From: Candidatus Roseilinea sp.
Lineage (GTDB): Bacteria > Chloroflexota > Anaerolineae > J036 > Brachytrichaceae
DNA: 64,000 nucleotides
Direction: 5' to 3'
Assembly: GCA_025998955.1 (NCBI GenBank)
Contig: AP024676.1
Coordinates: 434,001 to 498,000 of the forward strand
Part shown: positions 8,801 to 16,816 of the stretch, in pieces
Numbering within the stretch: the stretch's first letter is position 1
Layout: each line of letters begins with the position of its first letter
Notes under the pieces: model-generated
Database searches by the model: none
Told to the model about the DNA's origin: nothing
The model's input: only the letters and a program-made list of their open reading frames with translations
Made by a program: the position numbers and the translations under genes

Positions 8801-10392
8801 TCGCTGATCTTGCCGGCGATCACCCCCGATGGCAAGACCGACAGCACGGCGTTATAGGCGTCAATGCGTCCCCAGCCGGAGGCGTTGTTGGGAATCGTGT
8901 TCGTCAACGGTCGGGCAGTGCTGGTGAGTGCGTAGAGCATGGCGCTCAGGCTGAGGTCGGGTGCGGCGCTGAGCATCAGCGCTGCGGCGCCCGCCACGTG
9001 CGGCGCAGCCATCGAGGTGCCGTTGTAGCTGGCGTAGCCGCCGCCGGGGAAGGTCGAGACCACGTTCACCCCCGGCGCGCTGATCACCGGCTTCACGCTG
9101 CCGTCAATGGGCGATGGGCCGCGGCTGGAGAAGTAAGCGACTTCATCCTCTTCATCCGTGGCGCCCACGCCGATCACGCCGGGCAGGCTGGCCGGCGACC
9201 CAACGGTGCTGGGGTTTGGCCCGCGGTTACCGTTGGCGAAGACGACGAAGATGCCCGCCCGCCGCAGCGCTGCCAGGTCCTCTTTGAACTCGATGTTCGT
9301 GCCGTCCGTCGAGCTCCACGAATTGTTCAGCACGTCCGGCGCGTAGGCCGGATCGCCGCCGGGTGCGAGCACGAACTCGAACGCGCTGTGGATCCAACTG
9401 AACAACCCGAAACCCTGGCTATTCAGCCCCTTCACGGCCATCCAGCGCGCGCCGGGCGCGACGCCCACACCGCTTTGCCCAACCATCGTGCCCATGGTAT
9501 GCGTGCCGTGGCCGTTGGCGTCGGAGGGGTAGATCGCGCCCTCGTCGGTGGCGTCGAACCAGTTGTGAAGGTGATCGGCTACGGGGCCGCCCGTCCAACC
9601 GCGATAGCTGGCCTGCAAGGCGGGATGCTGCCAATCCACACCGCCGTCAATATTGGCAACGACGACGCCTTCGCCGCGGATGCCCAGGCCCCGCCAAACC
9701 TGATCGGCGCGGATCTTGCTCACGCCCCAAGTCACTTCGCCCGACGCCGGCACTGGTGCAGTGCTCGGCCGCAGGGTGTAGCCGATCAGCGCATCGAACG
9801 GTTGCGGCTGGGGCGCCGGCTTTGTGAACTCGGCGCGCAGCGTCTCGGTGATCGAATCGGCATGGGCGATAGGCAACGCAACCGAGCGCACCCACTCGTC
9901 CAACCGAACGGACTCGACGTCGCCGCGCTGCGCGATGGTCAGGATCACCGACGGCGTGGCGCGCAACGCCAGGCCGTTGATGATCCAGTAGGTGCGCAGG
10001 CTGTCGGTTTGCGCAGTCACCTCCGGCGCGCTCAAGTAGCTCAGGATGTTGCGTTGCGATTCGGCAGCGGTGGATTTGAGCGCTTGCACAAACGCAGCGC
10101 GCGTTTCGCGCAGGGCGGATCGCGGCGCATCGCGCATCTCGTCCATCCACGTGTCCAGTTCGCGGGTGGCCGGCTTCATGCGAACGATGACGCGAATGCG
10201 CTCGTCGGGAGAAGCGCGGACCAATGCCTGTCGAAGGCTCGGCGCGATCGTCGGTGGAAAGCCGGCCTCGGTAAGCGAACTTGGTGAGGGTGGCTGCGCA
10301 GCAACGCGTGCCGGCCCGTTGCGTACGGGGAAGCTGTATGCGAAGGCGACAACCAGTATCAGCCCGAGCCAAAAGCGAGTGAAGCGACCCAT
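5896..10392 (-). CDS. Large secreted subtilisin-like serine protease (S8) with C-terminal FMARR tail
   Basis: A 1498-residue secreted protease. The chosen ATG at 10392 (MGRFTRFWLG) opens a signal peptide; the longer frame upstream is Arg/Ala-rich and non-coding in character. A propeptide-like region precedes the S8 catalytic domain, with Asp249 (ANIDGGVD), His295 (NGHGTHTMG), the oxyanion Asn in ANGN (about 388) and Ser460 (GTSMAAPHVAG). Behind it lie carboxypeptidase-regulatory-like beta domains (QPIGGATVIARNQANG; GSVRGVVRDARTGG), two segments resembling class I glutamine-amidotransferase-like folds (LLTGQSVAFYDGGG; GGGRLFFTSQAALAYTG), and beta-sandwich repeats. The protein ends in ELHLPFMARR. 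It is convergent with the beta-helix protein. An intact triad suggests an active extracellular protease, perhaps processing surface proteins; that role is inference. Confidence 0.87.
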   Translation of the reverse strand: MGRFTRFWLGLILVVAFAYSFPVRNGPARVAAQPPSPSSLTEAGFPPTIAPSLRQALVRASPDERIRVIVRMKPATRELDTWMDEMRDAPRSALRETRAAFVQALKSTAAESQRNILSYLSAPEVTAQTDSLRTYWIINGLALRATPSVILTIAQRGDVESVRLDEWVRSVALPIAHADSITETLRAEFTKPAPQPQPFDALIGYTLRPSTAPVPASGEVTWGVSKIRADQVWRGLGIRGEGVVVANIDGGVDWQHPALQASYRGWTGGPVADHLHNWFDATDEGAIYPSDANGHGTHTMGTMVGQSGVGVAPGARWMAVKGLNSQGFGLFSWIHSAFEFVLAPGGDPAYAPDVLNNSWSSTDGTNIEFKEDLAALRRAGIFVVFANGNRGPNPSTVGSPASLPGVIGVGATDEEDEVAYFSSRGPSPIDGSVKPVISAPGVNVVSTFPGGGYASYNGTSMAAPHVAGAAALMLSAAPDLSLSAMLYALTSTARPLTNTIPNNASGWGRIDAYNAVLSVLPSGVIAGKISDGAQPIGGATVIARNQANGLWAQAETDTNGDYVLRVPGGLYSIEAGAFGYFTATSPARLVANGSAVNINLALTYQPSGSVRGVVRDARTGGYITATVRALGTPKFSISNNNCLPCRYALDLPTGVYVLEARTAGYLVQTRTVAISNGALVDVDFFLEPTQRIAFVDSGAFYYGSAAPAYREALDALRLGYDEYRVKKVPQDTPTITQLLQYDTVIWSAPFDAPGVVGASDVMSRYLAAGRNLLLTGQSVAFYDGGGNFVYHPYFARVNAQYKAKNFAASVVVGVPDGPLEGKTITFTQIAGALEPDLVTVFRPDNGQLIGKYTNAIGDDPTGIGGAGVWAAQCSKWRSAYYAFGLEAIASVGERAEIISRTLNAFVAPRPAFGVEMLSRDGYLTPAGIGPPGSTITHVVRVRNTGDGGTAQTILLETGGNRWETRLSSTSVTLTPCATALVTMTVNVPATAGWNASDVITLTSYLQAAPDYRATLTFTSKTPAGILLVDDERFFSREADYLGALAAMGNAADHWDLKWSTAITDSPSITTLQRYPIVIWYNGYDWFDPLKPEEERVLQRYLDGGGRLFFTSQAALAYTGLSPFVRTYLGAGAIDYDDVTSNVVGLSGTVLGDDVPGGSLLPFPYNWNLSSAVQPVNGAQAILRGDSGQPLGLARSNARDPAIGPQSPIWRTVFMPFAFEALPEPSRIELMNRIVGWLSPLGQSALIADWPGARAGETVHFTLTLRADAIFPPPLSRSADRHSVSIQVSVSDGLTIVSSSLPNAGGQQAGTWTGEVRPGDVFMWTFAARVDAAGVGTPLTATARIRMNDVGLHFTRAAVVRANAPFLRGALQVQSAPLQWNRPMTAALRAVNAGKISAPQATITLTLPTSLTFPALITHTASAGTLRREGAQLIWRGALSSGSEVEIRFATRLPPLDAWPPHGFLLDARLDDGFGRVAPATLWIAPDTYELHLPFMARR

Positions 10393-10466
10393 GCGACGAT
10401 TGTCGCATGGGCACAAGCGCCGACCGGTCGCGCCTGTGCATGTGCGTTGTGTGAGGGGATGAACGG

Positions 10467-10847
10467 CTACGGCGCCGGCAGCGGCGAGACCAACGGCCCC
10501 AGGATCAGGCTGAACAGCCAGTAGATCACTGCCATCGCAATAGCCGCGATGATGCCGCCGGTGAACCCTTGCACCGTCATCCCGGGGATGAGCTTGGCGG
10601 CGACGATCAAAATGACTGCCGAGACGATCAGCCACACGATGGCATTCACGAGGCTACCTCCTCCTACCTGAATGCCGAACGATCCCAATAACCACAAGAT
10701 CACGCTGGACACCAGGGAGATGACGATGGCGCCGATCGCTGCTGTGCTGAATCCGGCCACGCTCAGCCCGAGGTTGAGCCGGCTGACGATGAGCAGGACG
10801 ATCGCGGCGATGACGACGCCGAAGATGAAACCGATGATCTGACCCAT
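10467..10847 (-). CDS. Small four-helix membrane protein, phage-holin family 4-like
   Basis: A 126-residue, almost entirely hydrophobic protein with four membrane segments, resembling the mycobacterial-type four-TM holin family (PF04020) found widely in bacterial chromosomes without phage. The ATG at 10847 (MGQIIGFIFG) has a strong GGAGGAG ribosome binding site; the longer frame to 11024 is not supported. A Gly-rich, alternating pattern (GGSLVNAIVWLIVS, GMTVQGFTGG) is visible. Function in chromosomal context is unknown; a role in membrane permeability or envelope stress is only a guess. It ends 75 bp upstream of the subtilase start on the same strand and may share its transcript. Confidence 0.7.
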   Translation of the reverse strand: MGQIIGFIFGVVIAAIVLLIVSRLNLGLSVAGFSTAAIGAIVISLVSSVILWLLGSFGIQVGGGSLVNAIVWLIVSAVILIVAAKLIPGMTVQGFTGGIIAAIAMAVIYWLFSLILGPLVSPLPAP

Positions 10848-11082
10848 GACTTTCTCCTCCTTGAGTGAATCGTTTTGGCGGAGCTGCTCGGCCCGGTCGA
10901 ACGCGAAGGTGTCACGTCCTTGCCGCGCCCTGGGTGTGGCGAGAGATGTTACGAATGCCGATTGGTGGACGCAATCTGGGTTCAGGCAGGTTGATCTATC
11001 TGCGCGCCGAACAGTCAGTGCCAAGAAGCATTATTGAGCACGATGATTAAGAACACAAGTCAACGCCTTTAAAGGCGAGGCG

Positions 11083-12348
11083 CTAACCCTCGCGTGTCCG
11101 GCGCGCGAGCGCGCCCAGGTAGTGCGCGCTTGGCTTGACCGTGCGCGCTTGTGTCGCGCGATCCACAGCGATCAACCCGAAGTGCATCTTGTAGCCTAGC
11201 ATCCACTCGAAGTTATCGAAGGCCGACCAATAGGTGTAGCCGCGCACATCCACGCCGTCGCGCAGGCATGCCTGCACGCCGGCCAGCGCGCGGTCAATGA
11301 ACTCGATCCGCCGGGCGTCGTCGTCGGTAGCCACGCCGTTCTCGGTCACGATCAGCGGCAGGCCGAGTTTGCTCGTCTCGCGCAGCACGCCGGCCAGCGC
11401 CTCGGGATAGAACTCGTAGCCCATTTGTGTGAGTTCGAGTTCCGGCGGTAGTGGCCCCTCCGGCCCGACCAGCAGGCGCGAGTAGTTCTGCACACCGAGG
11501 AAGTCATCGCCCTTCAGATGCGGCGCGAACGCATACAAGATGTCGTTCCACACGCGCTGCGCGACCTGGTCGCCGCCGCGCGATTGCACGTCCACCAACG
11601 CCAGCGTGATGCCGACGCGGGCGTCCGGCCGAAGGCGCTTGATCGCCTCGCGCGCCGCCTCGTGCGCGTGACAGACGACCGCTCGAGCGCTGGGCGTGTT
11701 GCTGAACAGGAAGGGATTGAGCCGTTCGGGCGCGACGCCCATGCGACGAGCACACTCCTGCCACCATGGCCTTTCACGCGGGTTGTGCATCGCCGACATG
11801 TCTGCGCCGACCGGCGCGTCGTCTCGCTTGCGCTGTGGCGCAGACATCATCAGCGTCAGCAGGCTGGGCAAGTTCGCTTCATTGATCGTGCAATAGTAGG
11901 GGATCAAGTCGCCCAGGTCGCGCGCGATGCGCTCTGCGTAACGGGCGAAGCGCGCGACGATCTCCATGTCCTCCCATCCACCCAGCCGCATCGTCCAGCG
12001 CGGTGAGGTGAAGTGGTGCAGCGTCACCATCGGCGCGAGGCCGTGCTCGTGACAACAGAGCAGCATGCGACGGTAATGGGCGATGGTCGCGGCGCTGAAC
12101 AGACCATCCTCCGGCTCCATGCGCGCCCATTCGATGCTGAAGCGATAGGCGTTGAAACCAAGTTCGCTCAGCAACCGGATGTCCTCTGCGTAGCGGTGGT
12201 AGTGGTCGCAGGCGTCGCCGCTCGGCTCGGCGAAGATCGTGCCGGGCGTGGTCTCCAGCACCCAGAAGTCAGAGTTGACGTTGTTGCCTTCGACTTGATG
12301 CGCGGCGGTAGCCGTACCCCACAGGAAGGTCTTGGGAAATGACGTCAT
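11083..12348 (-). CDS. Glycoside hydrolase family 1 beta-glycosidase
   Basis: A 421-residue GH1 enzyme (beta-glucosidase/beta-galactosidase type) that hydrolyses beta-linked glucosides or galactosides with retention. The N-terminal signature FLWGTATAAHQVEG is followed by the acid/base Glu in YYCTINEAN and the nucleophile Glu in LIVTENGV; the substrate-binding W in GYTYWSAFDNFEWMLGY is also present. The acid/base motif ends in AN rather than the common P, a minor variation. There is no signal peptide, so it acts in the cytoplasm on imported sugars. The start at 12348 (MTSFPKTFLWG) is chosen because the upstream residues are not family-like. Natural substrate cannot be read from sequence. Confidence 0.9.
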   Translation of the reverse strand: MTSFPKTFLWGTATAAHQVEGNNVNSDFWVLETTPGTIFAEPSGDACDHYHRYAEDIRLLSELGFNAYRFSIEWARMEPEDGLFSAATIAHYRRMLLCCHEHGLAPMVTLHHFTSPRWTMRLGGWEDMEIVARFARYAERIARDLGDLIPYYCTINEANLPSLLTLMMSAPQRKRDDAPVGADMSAMHNPRERPWWQECARRMGVAPERLNPFLFSNTPSARAVVCHAHEAAREAIKRLRPDARVGITLALVDVQSRGGDQVAQRVWNDILYAFAPHLKGDDFLGVQNYSRLLVGPEGPLPPELELTQMGYEFYPEALAGVLRETSKLGLPLIVTENGVATDDDARRIEFIDRALAGVQACLRDGVDVRGYTYWSAFDNFEWMLGYKMHFGLIAVDRATQARTVKPSAHYLGALARRTREG

Positions 12349-12412
12349 AGTTCTTGTGCCTCTGTCGGTTGTGAGTGGAGTGAGGTACGTTACAAGTGTA
12401 ACCTTGCCGGTC

Positions 12413-13027
12413 TCATCGCGCAAAATCCCGCCGCAGCCGGGCGACCGCGCGGCGCAGCGGCGGCCAACGCGCCAGCAGCAGCAGACCGATCACGACGGCC
12501 ACCGCAATCGGTGCGTCCAGGATATCTCGGTCGAGCCAGAGAAAGTGCAGTGCGCTCAGCGGCATGGCGATGTAGATCAGCGCGTGCAGCGTGCGCCAGC
12601 GCTTGCCCAATCGTCGCTGCCAGCCGCTCGTCGAGGTGAGCGCCAATGGGATCAGCAATGCGAAGGCGGCCATGCCGATGCTCATCGCCGGCCGTTCGAA
12701 CAGGTCGCGCACAATCAGTTCCGGATCGAGCTGCCCGTCATAGAGTACGTAGATCAAGATGTGCAAGCCGGCATAGGCGAAGCCATACAGTCCCAGCGCA
12801 CGCCGGATTTGCACCGCGCCGCGCCAGCCGGAGAGAATCGCGACCGGCGTGCAGGCGAATGTTGCGATCAGCAGCGCCAAGCTGAGCGCGCCCGTGCGCA
12901 GCATTGCTGCCCGCTCCGGTATCGCACCCAACTGGCCGCTTGCGTAGTCGAACACCAGGATGGCGAGCGGCACGAGTCCGGCGGCGTGCGCTAAGACGCG
13001 ATGCCAGGGATGCCGAAGCCAGTCCAT
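12413..13027 (-). CDS. msrQ: MsrQ-like heme-binding membrane subunit of methionine sulfoxide reductase
   Basis: A 204-residue protein with about six membrane helices of the ferric-reductase-like (YedZ/MsrQ) family. Family features are MLRTGALSLALLIATFACTPV, the GLYGFAYAGLHILIYV helix with a heme-ligand His, and the RWRTLHALIYIAMPLSALHFLWL helix with two further His. MsrQ passes electrons from quinol to periplasmic MsrP, which repairs oxidised methionines in exported proteins. No MsrP gene adjoins it here; instead a Tat-signal DUF3500 lipoprotein gene ends 24 bp upstream on the same strand. Assignment to the YedZ family is good; partnership with MsrP is not shown in this window. Confidence 0.82.
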   Translation of the reverse strand: MDWLRHPWHRVLAHAAGLVPLAILVFDYASGQLGAIPERAAMLRTGALSLALLIATFACTPVAILSGWRGAVQIRRALGLYGFAYAGLHILIYVLYDGQLDPELIVRDLFERPAMSIGMAAFALLIPLALTSTSGWQRRLGKRWRTLHALIYIAMPLSALHFLWLDRDILDAPIAVAVVIGLLLLARWPPLRRAVARLRRDFAR

Positions 13028-13051
13028 CGCGGATTGGACGGAAGCGCAGCC

Positions 13052-14179
13052 TCAGGTCAAGTGATCGCCGAAGTCCTGGACGAAGTCGCGCCAGACGCTA
13101 TGGATATGCGTGGCGCCGTTGCGCGAGTTGTCGAATTCCAGCAGGAAGGTTGGCCCTTGCAGGCGGTAGTAGTGGGGGCGGCGCGGCTCCAATGCGCCGG
13201 CCCAACCGAAGCGTATCTGTTCGAATCCGGCGTTCTGCAAGCGGGCGAGATGGTCGCTCGCGATCGGCTCGGGCAGTACATCGAGGTAGGCGTGAATGAT
13301 CTCGCGGACGAGGGCTTGCTGATCGGAGGCGAGATCGCCGACCGGCACGCCGACGGGTTCGAGCGGGCTGACGCGCTCGCTGTTCCAGGTGACATGTCGC
13401 GTGAGCGAGCGCTCCTGGAAGATAGCCTCGGTCTTGCCGCCGGCGACGAGCGATCGAATCAGCTCGCGCGCCGCGTCCTCCTCGCGCGGCATGGCGCGCA
13501 GGCCGGCGTTGCTCACCGTCGGCCAGGCGCCGTGGAAGAAGGGCGTGACGGCGACGCGGTCGCCGCGGATGGTGAAGTGCCGGGAGAGATGATGTCCTTC
13601 CCAGCGCCAGGCCCATGCATCGTTCGATCCGGGTGCGCCGAACACCGTCACGAAGTAAGCTTCGGGATCGTTGCCCAGGTCGTTCTGCAACGACATGATA
13701 TCGAGCGACTTCTGAAACCCCGGGCCGGAGAGAGCCGTTTGAAGCAAGGTGAGTGCGGCATCTTTTTGCTCGCGGTTCATCTCGCGCAGTGGCAGGCCGT
13801 TGCGGGGGAAGTTGCGCGGCGTCGTCCAGTGCCAGCGAAATCGTTCTGCGTCGTCGAAGGCGTAGGTCGCCTTGGCGCGCTGCCCACCGTCGAGCGTGGC
13901 GAGGAAGTGCGTTGCAGCGTCTGCCATGCTTTGCACGAGCGCGCCGGTGGCGTCGGCTTGAGCCGTCTCGGCAGAAGCGGGGGGCGCCGTCGGCGTGCGT
14001 GCGATTTCGTTCACCTCGTTGGACGAAGGATCCATGGCTGGCCGGATGGGAGCGGGGGGCGATGTCGGCGCCGGCTGTGCTGTTTGCGGCGTGGCAGTGC
14101 AGGCCGCTGTCAGCCAGCTCCCCGCGCTGCCCAGCGCGACCAGCTTAATCATCTTGCGGCGGCTGATTTTGTTGGACAT
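13052..14179 (-). CDS. DUF3500-family lipoprotein with Tat-type signal
   Basis: A 375-residue exported protein. The N-terminus carries a twin-arginine motif (SRRKMIK at residues 6-12) and a lipobox (LTAAC, Cys27), followed by a Pro/Thr-rich linker, so it should be a Tat-exported lipoprotein. The body matches DUF3500: FRWHWTTPRNFPRNGLPL, WAWRWEGHHLSRHFTI, FFHGAWP, and the C-terminal RRPHYYRLQGPTFLLEFDN with HIHSVWRDFVQDFG. The biochemical function of the family is not established. The strongly conserved His-rich motifs (EGHHLS, HYYR, HIHS) look like a metal or substrate site. It is followed by msrQ on the same strand, so a link to periplasmic redox repair is possible but unproven. Confidence 0.82.
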   Translation of the reverse strand: MSNKISRRKMIKLVALGSAGSWLTAACTATPQTAQPAPTSPPAPIRPAMDPSSNEVNEIARTPTAPPASAETAQADATGALVQSMADAATHFLATLDGGQRAKATYAFDDAERFRWHWTTPRNFPRNGLPLREMNREQKDAALTLLQTALSGPGFQKSLDIMSLQNDLGNDPEAYFVTVFGAPGSNDAWAWRWEGHHLSRHFTIRGDRVAVTPFFHGAWPTVSNAGLRAMPREEDAARELIRSLVAGGKTEAIFQERSLTRHVTWNSERVSPLEPVGVPVGDLASDQQALVREIIHAYLDVLPEPIASDHLARLQNAGFEQIRFGWAGALEPRRPHYYRLQGPTFLLEFDNSRNGATHIHSVWRDFVQDFGDHLT

Positions 14180-14227
14180 GGCTGTTCCCTCCTGAATGCC
14201 AACACGATAGAAATGCCTGCTTAAGCC

Positions 14228-14959
14228 TCACTTTGAGCCAGATGATCCGTCGGCAAGAGCCGGCGCGAAGGGCGCTAACGGTGGTAGATCCACCAGCCGT
14301 CGCAGCCAGGCGATGAACTCGGCGCGTGGGATCGGCCGTGCGCCGAGCGAGGTCGTGTGCGGCGTTTCTTGCTGACAGTCCATCAGCGGGATGCCCATGC
14401 AACGCAACCGAGCGACCAAATGCACCAGCGCGACCTTCGATGCGTCGGTCGCACGGCTGAACATGCTTTCGCCGAAGAACATTCGCCCGATCTGCACGCC
14501 GTAGATGCCGCCGACCAGTGCGCCATCCAGCCACGCCTCGACGCAGTGCGCATGGCCCATCGCGTGCAACGCGCAATACGCCGCGATCATCTCCGGCGTG
14601 ATCCACGTGCCGTCTTGCTTCGGTCGCGGTGCGGCGCAGCCTAGCATCACTTCACGGAAGGCCGTGTCGTAGCGGATCTCGAAGCGCCGACCGTTCAATC
14701 GCCGGCGCAGTGAGCGGCTGATGTGCAGTTCGTCGGTGAAGAGCACCTGGCGCGGGTCCGGGCTCCACCACAGGATCGGCTCGCCCTCGCTATACCACGG
14801 GAAGATGCCGCGACGGTAAGCGTCGAGCAGGCGCTGCGGTGAGAGGTCGCCGCCGGCGCACAGCAGGCCGTTTGGGTGGCGCAGCGCGCGCTCCACGGGC
14901 GGGAAGGGCGTGTTTTTGCGCAGCCAGGGAATCATGCCGGTCTCAGTACTTGAAAACAT
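14228..14959 (-). CDS. aat: Leucyl/phenylalanyl-tRNA-protein transferase
   Basis: A 243-residue Aat protein, which adds Leu or Phe from aminoacyl-tRNA to proteins with N-terminal Lys or Arg and so marks them for ClpS/ClpAP degradation (N-end rule). Family blocks are [86 protein letters not shown] and [17 protein letters not shown], in order and complete. A start eight codons further in (MIPWLRK) is equally plausible because the first residues are not conserved. The C-terminal DGSSGSK is unremarkable. It lies 48 bp upstream of the DUF3500 gene on the same strand. Confidence 0.93.
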   Translation of the reverse strand: MFSSTETGMIPWLRKNTPFPPVERALRHPNGLLCAGGDLSPQRLLDAYRRGIFPWYSEGEPILWWSPDPRQVLFTDELHISRSLRRRLNGRRFEIRYDTAFREVMLGCAAPRPKQDGTWITPEMIAAYCALHAMGHAHCVEAWLDGALVGGIYGVQIGRMFFGESMFSRATDASKVALVHLVARLRCMGIPLMDCQQETPHTTSLGARPIPRAEFIAWLRRLVDLPPLAPFAPALADGSSGSK

Positions 14960-14982
14960 CGGCTCGCACCTGCCGCCGCCCG

Positions 14983-15080
14983 GCGACTAAAGTCGCGGGC
15001 TACACGATGCCAAGTCCCTGCGGGACTGATTTCGAGCCTGCGAAGCAGGCTTTGCCCTGGGTAGCCCTCAGCTTGAGCTG
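14983..15080. repeat. REP-like chain of four short hairpins
   Basis: Four consecutive inverted repeats: GCGACT/AGTCGC (14983-14996), AGTCCC/GGGACT (15013-15027), AGCCTGC/GCAGGCT (15035-15051) and CAGCT/AGCTG (15069-15080). Spacing between stems is about 17-20 bp. A related single stem occurs at 34505-34523. Such chains are known as interspersed non-coding repeats in several phyla. Confidence 0.6.
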
Positions 15081-15177
15081 CAGGGCAGTGTGAAGCATGT
15101 GCGGGCGCAAACGGCAACGTTCCAACTACTGAGTCTTTGAAATGCACCCGTCTCCCAAACATGAAACGTGCCCGCTA

Positions 15178-15183
15178 TATAAT
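15178..15183 (+). promoter_or_regulatory. Probable -10 box for the CpXC-like gene
   Basis: A perfect TATAAT stands 81 bp upstream of the ATG at 15265; no good -35 is present at the usual distance. It would leave a 5' leader of roughly 75 nt ending in an AAAGGAG site. Confidence 0.4.
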
Positions 15184-15264
15184 CGCGTGCGAATCTTAAA
15201 CGAAGTTCTCGAGATGCCGACGTGCGCAGCAAGTCCATCATCTCGATGAAAGGAGCCTCTCCGC

Positions 15265-16632
15265 ATGCCTCAACTCATCATCCCCGATAGTGCACGTGGC
15301 GCCGGCCGCGGCCAGCAGCCGATCCAAGTCGTTGACGTCGGCCGCGACCCGGCGCTGAAGTCGGCGTTGTTGTCGGGCCGGTTGACCAATCTCGTCGCGC
15401 CGTTCATCTATCACGATCCGTCCAAGCAGATCGCCTACATCCTGATGCCGATGGAGCTGAACCTGCGCGACATGGAACAACAGCGCATCATCGGCCAGTT
15501 GACGCAAATCGTCATGCGCGGTTTGCCGGAGAATGCGCCGCGCGCCTATTTGCTGCAACCGCGCATCTTCTTCAGCCTGCAATCGCTCATCGAGGCGATC
15601 TTGGAGCAAGACGGCATCACGCCGGAGATGCTGCGCGCCCAGCAGGAGAAAGTGGATCTGCTGCGCGAGCTGGTGCGCATCGCCGACGAAGCGACGCTCC
15701 GCGCCAGAGCGCGCGAGAACGACGCGAAGATTGACGCGACGTTCTTCGACATCCTCTCGGCCAGCATCGAGGCGAACCTGGCGTCCGGCCGCGAACAAGC
15801 CGCTCAGCAACTGGCCAACCTGCAACAGTTGCTGATCGAAGAGACGACCTACGGCAAGTCCATCGGCGTGCGGATGGCGGCGCTGGAAGCCTTCCGCAAA
15901 TCGCCGACGCGCGAAACGCTGCTCGAACAGTTGATCGCCGCGCCGGATGTCGAGTCGCGCGAGATGCTGATCGCCCTGGGCCGCCAGTTGCTCGACTATG
16001 CCTTCTTCCAGCAACTGACGATGCGCATCGAGTCGGCGGATGAAGCCGGCAAGCAAAAGCTGATCGCCCTGCGCAAGGAGATTCAGGAGACGCGCGACAA
16101 GATTGACGCTGCTTCGCGCGCCTACATGGAGGAGAAGGTCGCGCTGATCCAGGCCATTGCTTCGAGCGACAACCCGCTCGAGACCGCCCGCGAGCACGAC
16201 GCCGAGATAGACGATGCCTTCTTTGCCGTGCTACAAGCCAACGCTCAGGAGGCGCAGCGTCGCGGCGACGAGCAGATGCTCAAGGCACTGTCGGCGGTGA
16301 ACGAGGTCGTCATGCAAGTGATCGCCGAACGCCAGCCGCCCGAAGTGCAGATGGTCAATTTGCTCCTCGCCGCCAAGTATCCGGAGGAGACCGAGAAGCT
16401 GCTGAACGAATTCAAGGACGTAGCTGACGACCGGCTGATCAGCGTGATGGCGCAGTTCGCCGACCAGCTCGCCCAGCAGGACCGCACCGACCTCGGCGCG
16501 AAGCTGACCAAGATCATGCTGCAGGCGCGCAAGATTTTGCCGAAATACGATCCGTCGAAAGAAGCGGCTGCCGGGGGGACTCGCCCGCCGGACGAACCTC
16601 CCAAGCCGGTCATCGAGATCGCGCGACGTTGA
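15265..16632 (+). CDS. Coiled-coil-rich protein related to CpXC-domain proteins, zinc cysteines absent
   Basis: A 455-residue soluble protein. The order QVVDVGRDPALKSALLSGRLTN, then PFIYHDPSKQIAYILMPMELNL, then EQQRIIGQLTQIVM and RAYLLQPRIFFSLQSLIEAIL resembles the CpXC proteins common in Chloroflexota. In those the first part carries paired CxxC/CPxCG motifs that bind zinc. Here I find no cysteine in the entire protein: where a CP.CG would stand, the sequence reads NLVAPFIYHDP. The remaining 300 residues are mostly helical with many Glu/Gln/Arg heptads and two similar segments (ARENDAKIDATFFDIL and AREHDAEIDDAFFAVL), suggesting an internal duplication. An AAAGGAG site precedes the ATG and a strong terminator follows the stop. 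Function is unknown. Confidence 0.7.
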   Translation: MPQLIIPDSARGAGRGQQPIQVVDVGRDPALKSALLSGRLTNLVAPFIYHDPSKQIAYILMPMELNLRDMEQQRIIGQLTQIVMRGLPENAPRAYLLQPRIFFSLQSLIEAILEQDGITPEMLRAQQEKVDLLRELVRIADEATLRARARENDAKIDATFFDILSASIEANLASGREQAAQQLANLQQLLIEETTYGKSIGVRMAALEAFRKSPTRETLLEQLIAAPDVESREMLIALGRQLLDYAFFQQLTMRIESADEAGKQKLIALRKEIQETRDKIDAASRAYMEEKVALIQAIASSDNPLETAREHDAEIDDAFFAVLQANAQEAQRRGDEQMLKALSAVNEVVMQVIAERQPPEVQMVNLLLAAKYPEETEKLLNEFKDVADDRLISVMAQFADQLAQQDRTDLGAKLTKIMLQARKILPKYDPSKEAAAGGTRPPDEPPKPVIEIARR

Positions 16633-16633
16633 T

Positions 16634-16666
16634 GCAAACGGGGCCTCGCAGAGAGGCCCCGTTTGC
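16634..16666 (+). terminator. Strong hairpin terminator
   Basis: Perfect 14-bp arms (GCAAACGGGGCCTC at 16634-16647 and its complement at 16653-16666) around a 5-nt loop, starting directly after the stop at 16632. A short T-containing tail (TTTGATG) follows. It should end the CpXC-like transcript and insulate nrfHA. Confidence 0.8.
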
Positions 16667-16816
16667 TTTGATGTGACTTTTGTCTCAGACAAAAATGTCC
16701 CACGGGCGTAGTATTAGAAGGTTGACTACGCTGCCGGAAAAGCGGGTCAATCCGAACTGGCCGGACGGCTAGTGTGCAGCCGGCGCACCTCGATACGATG
16801 CGTGCATCGAAGCGAT

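Larger units (their letters stand above)
14960..15264. other. Non-coding stretch with hairpin chain and promoter
   Basis: No gene is seen in these 305 bases. The left half is a chain of four short hairpins (14983-15080). The right half holds a TATAAT box at 15178-15183 and an AAAGGAG ribosome binding site ahead of the ATG at 15265. This is the divergent space between aat and the CpXC-like gene. Confidence 0.6.

Noticed and set aside
8173-10287. Plus-strand frame of 704 codons across the subtilase gene
   Set aside because: The minus-strand frame contains a complete S8 triad in family order; the plus frame has the composition of an antisense shadow.
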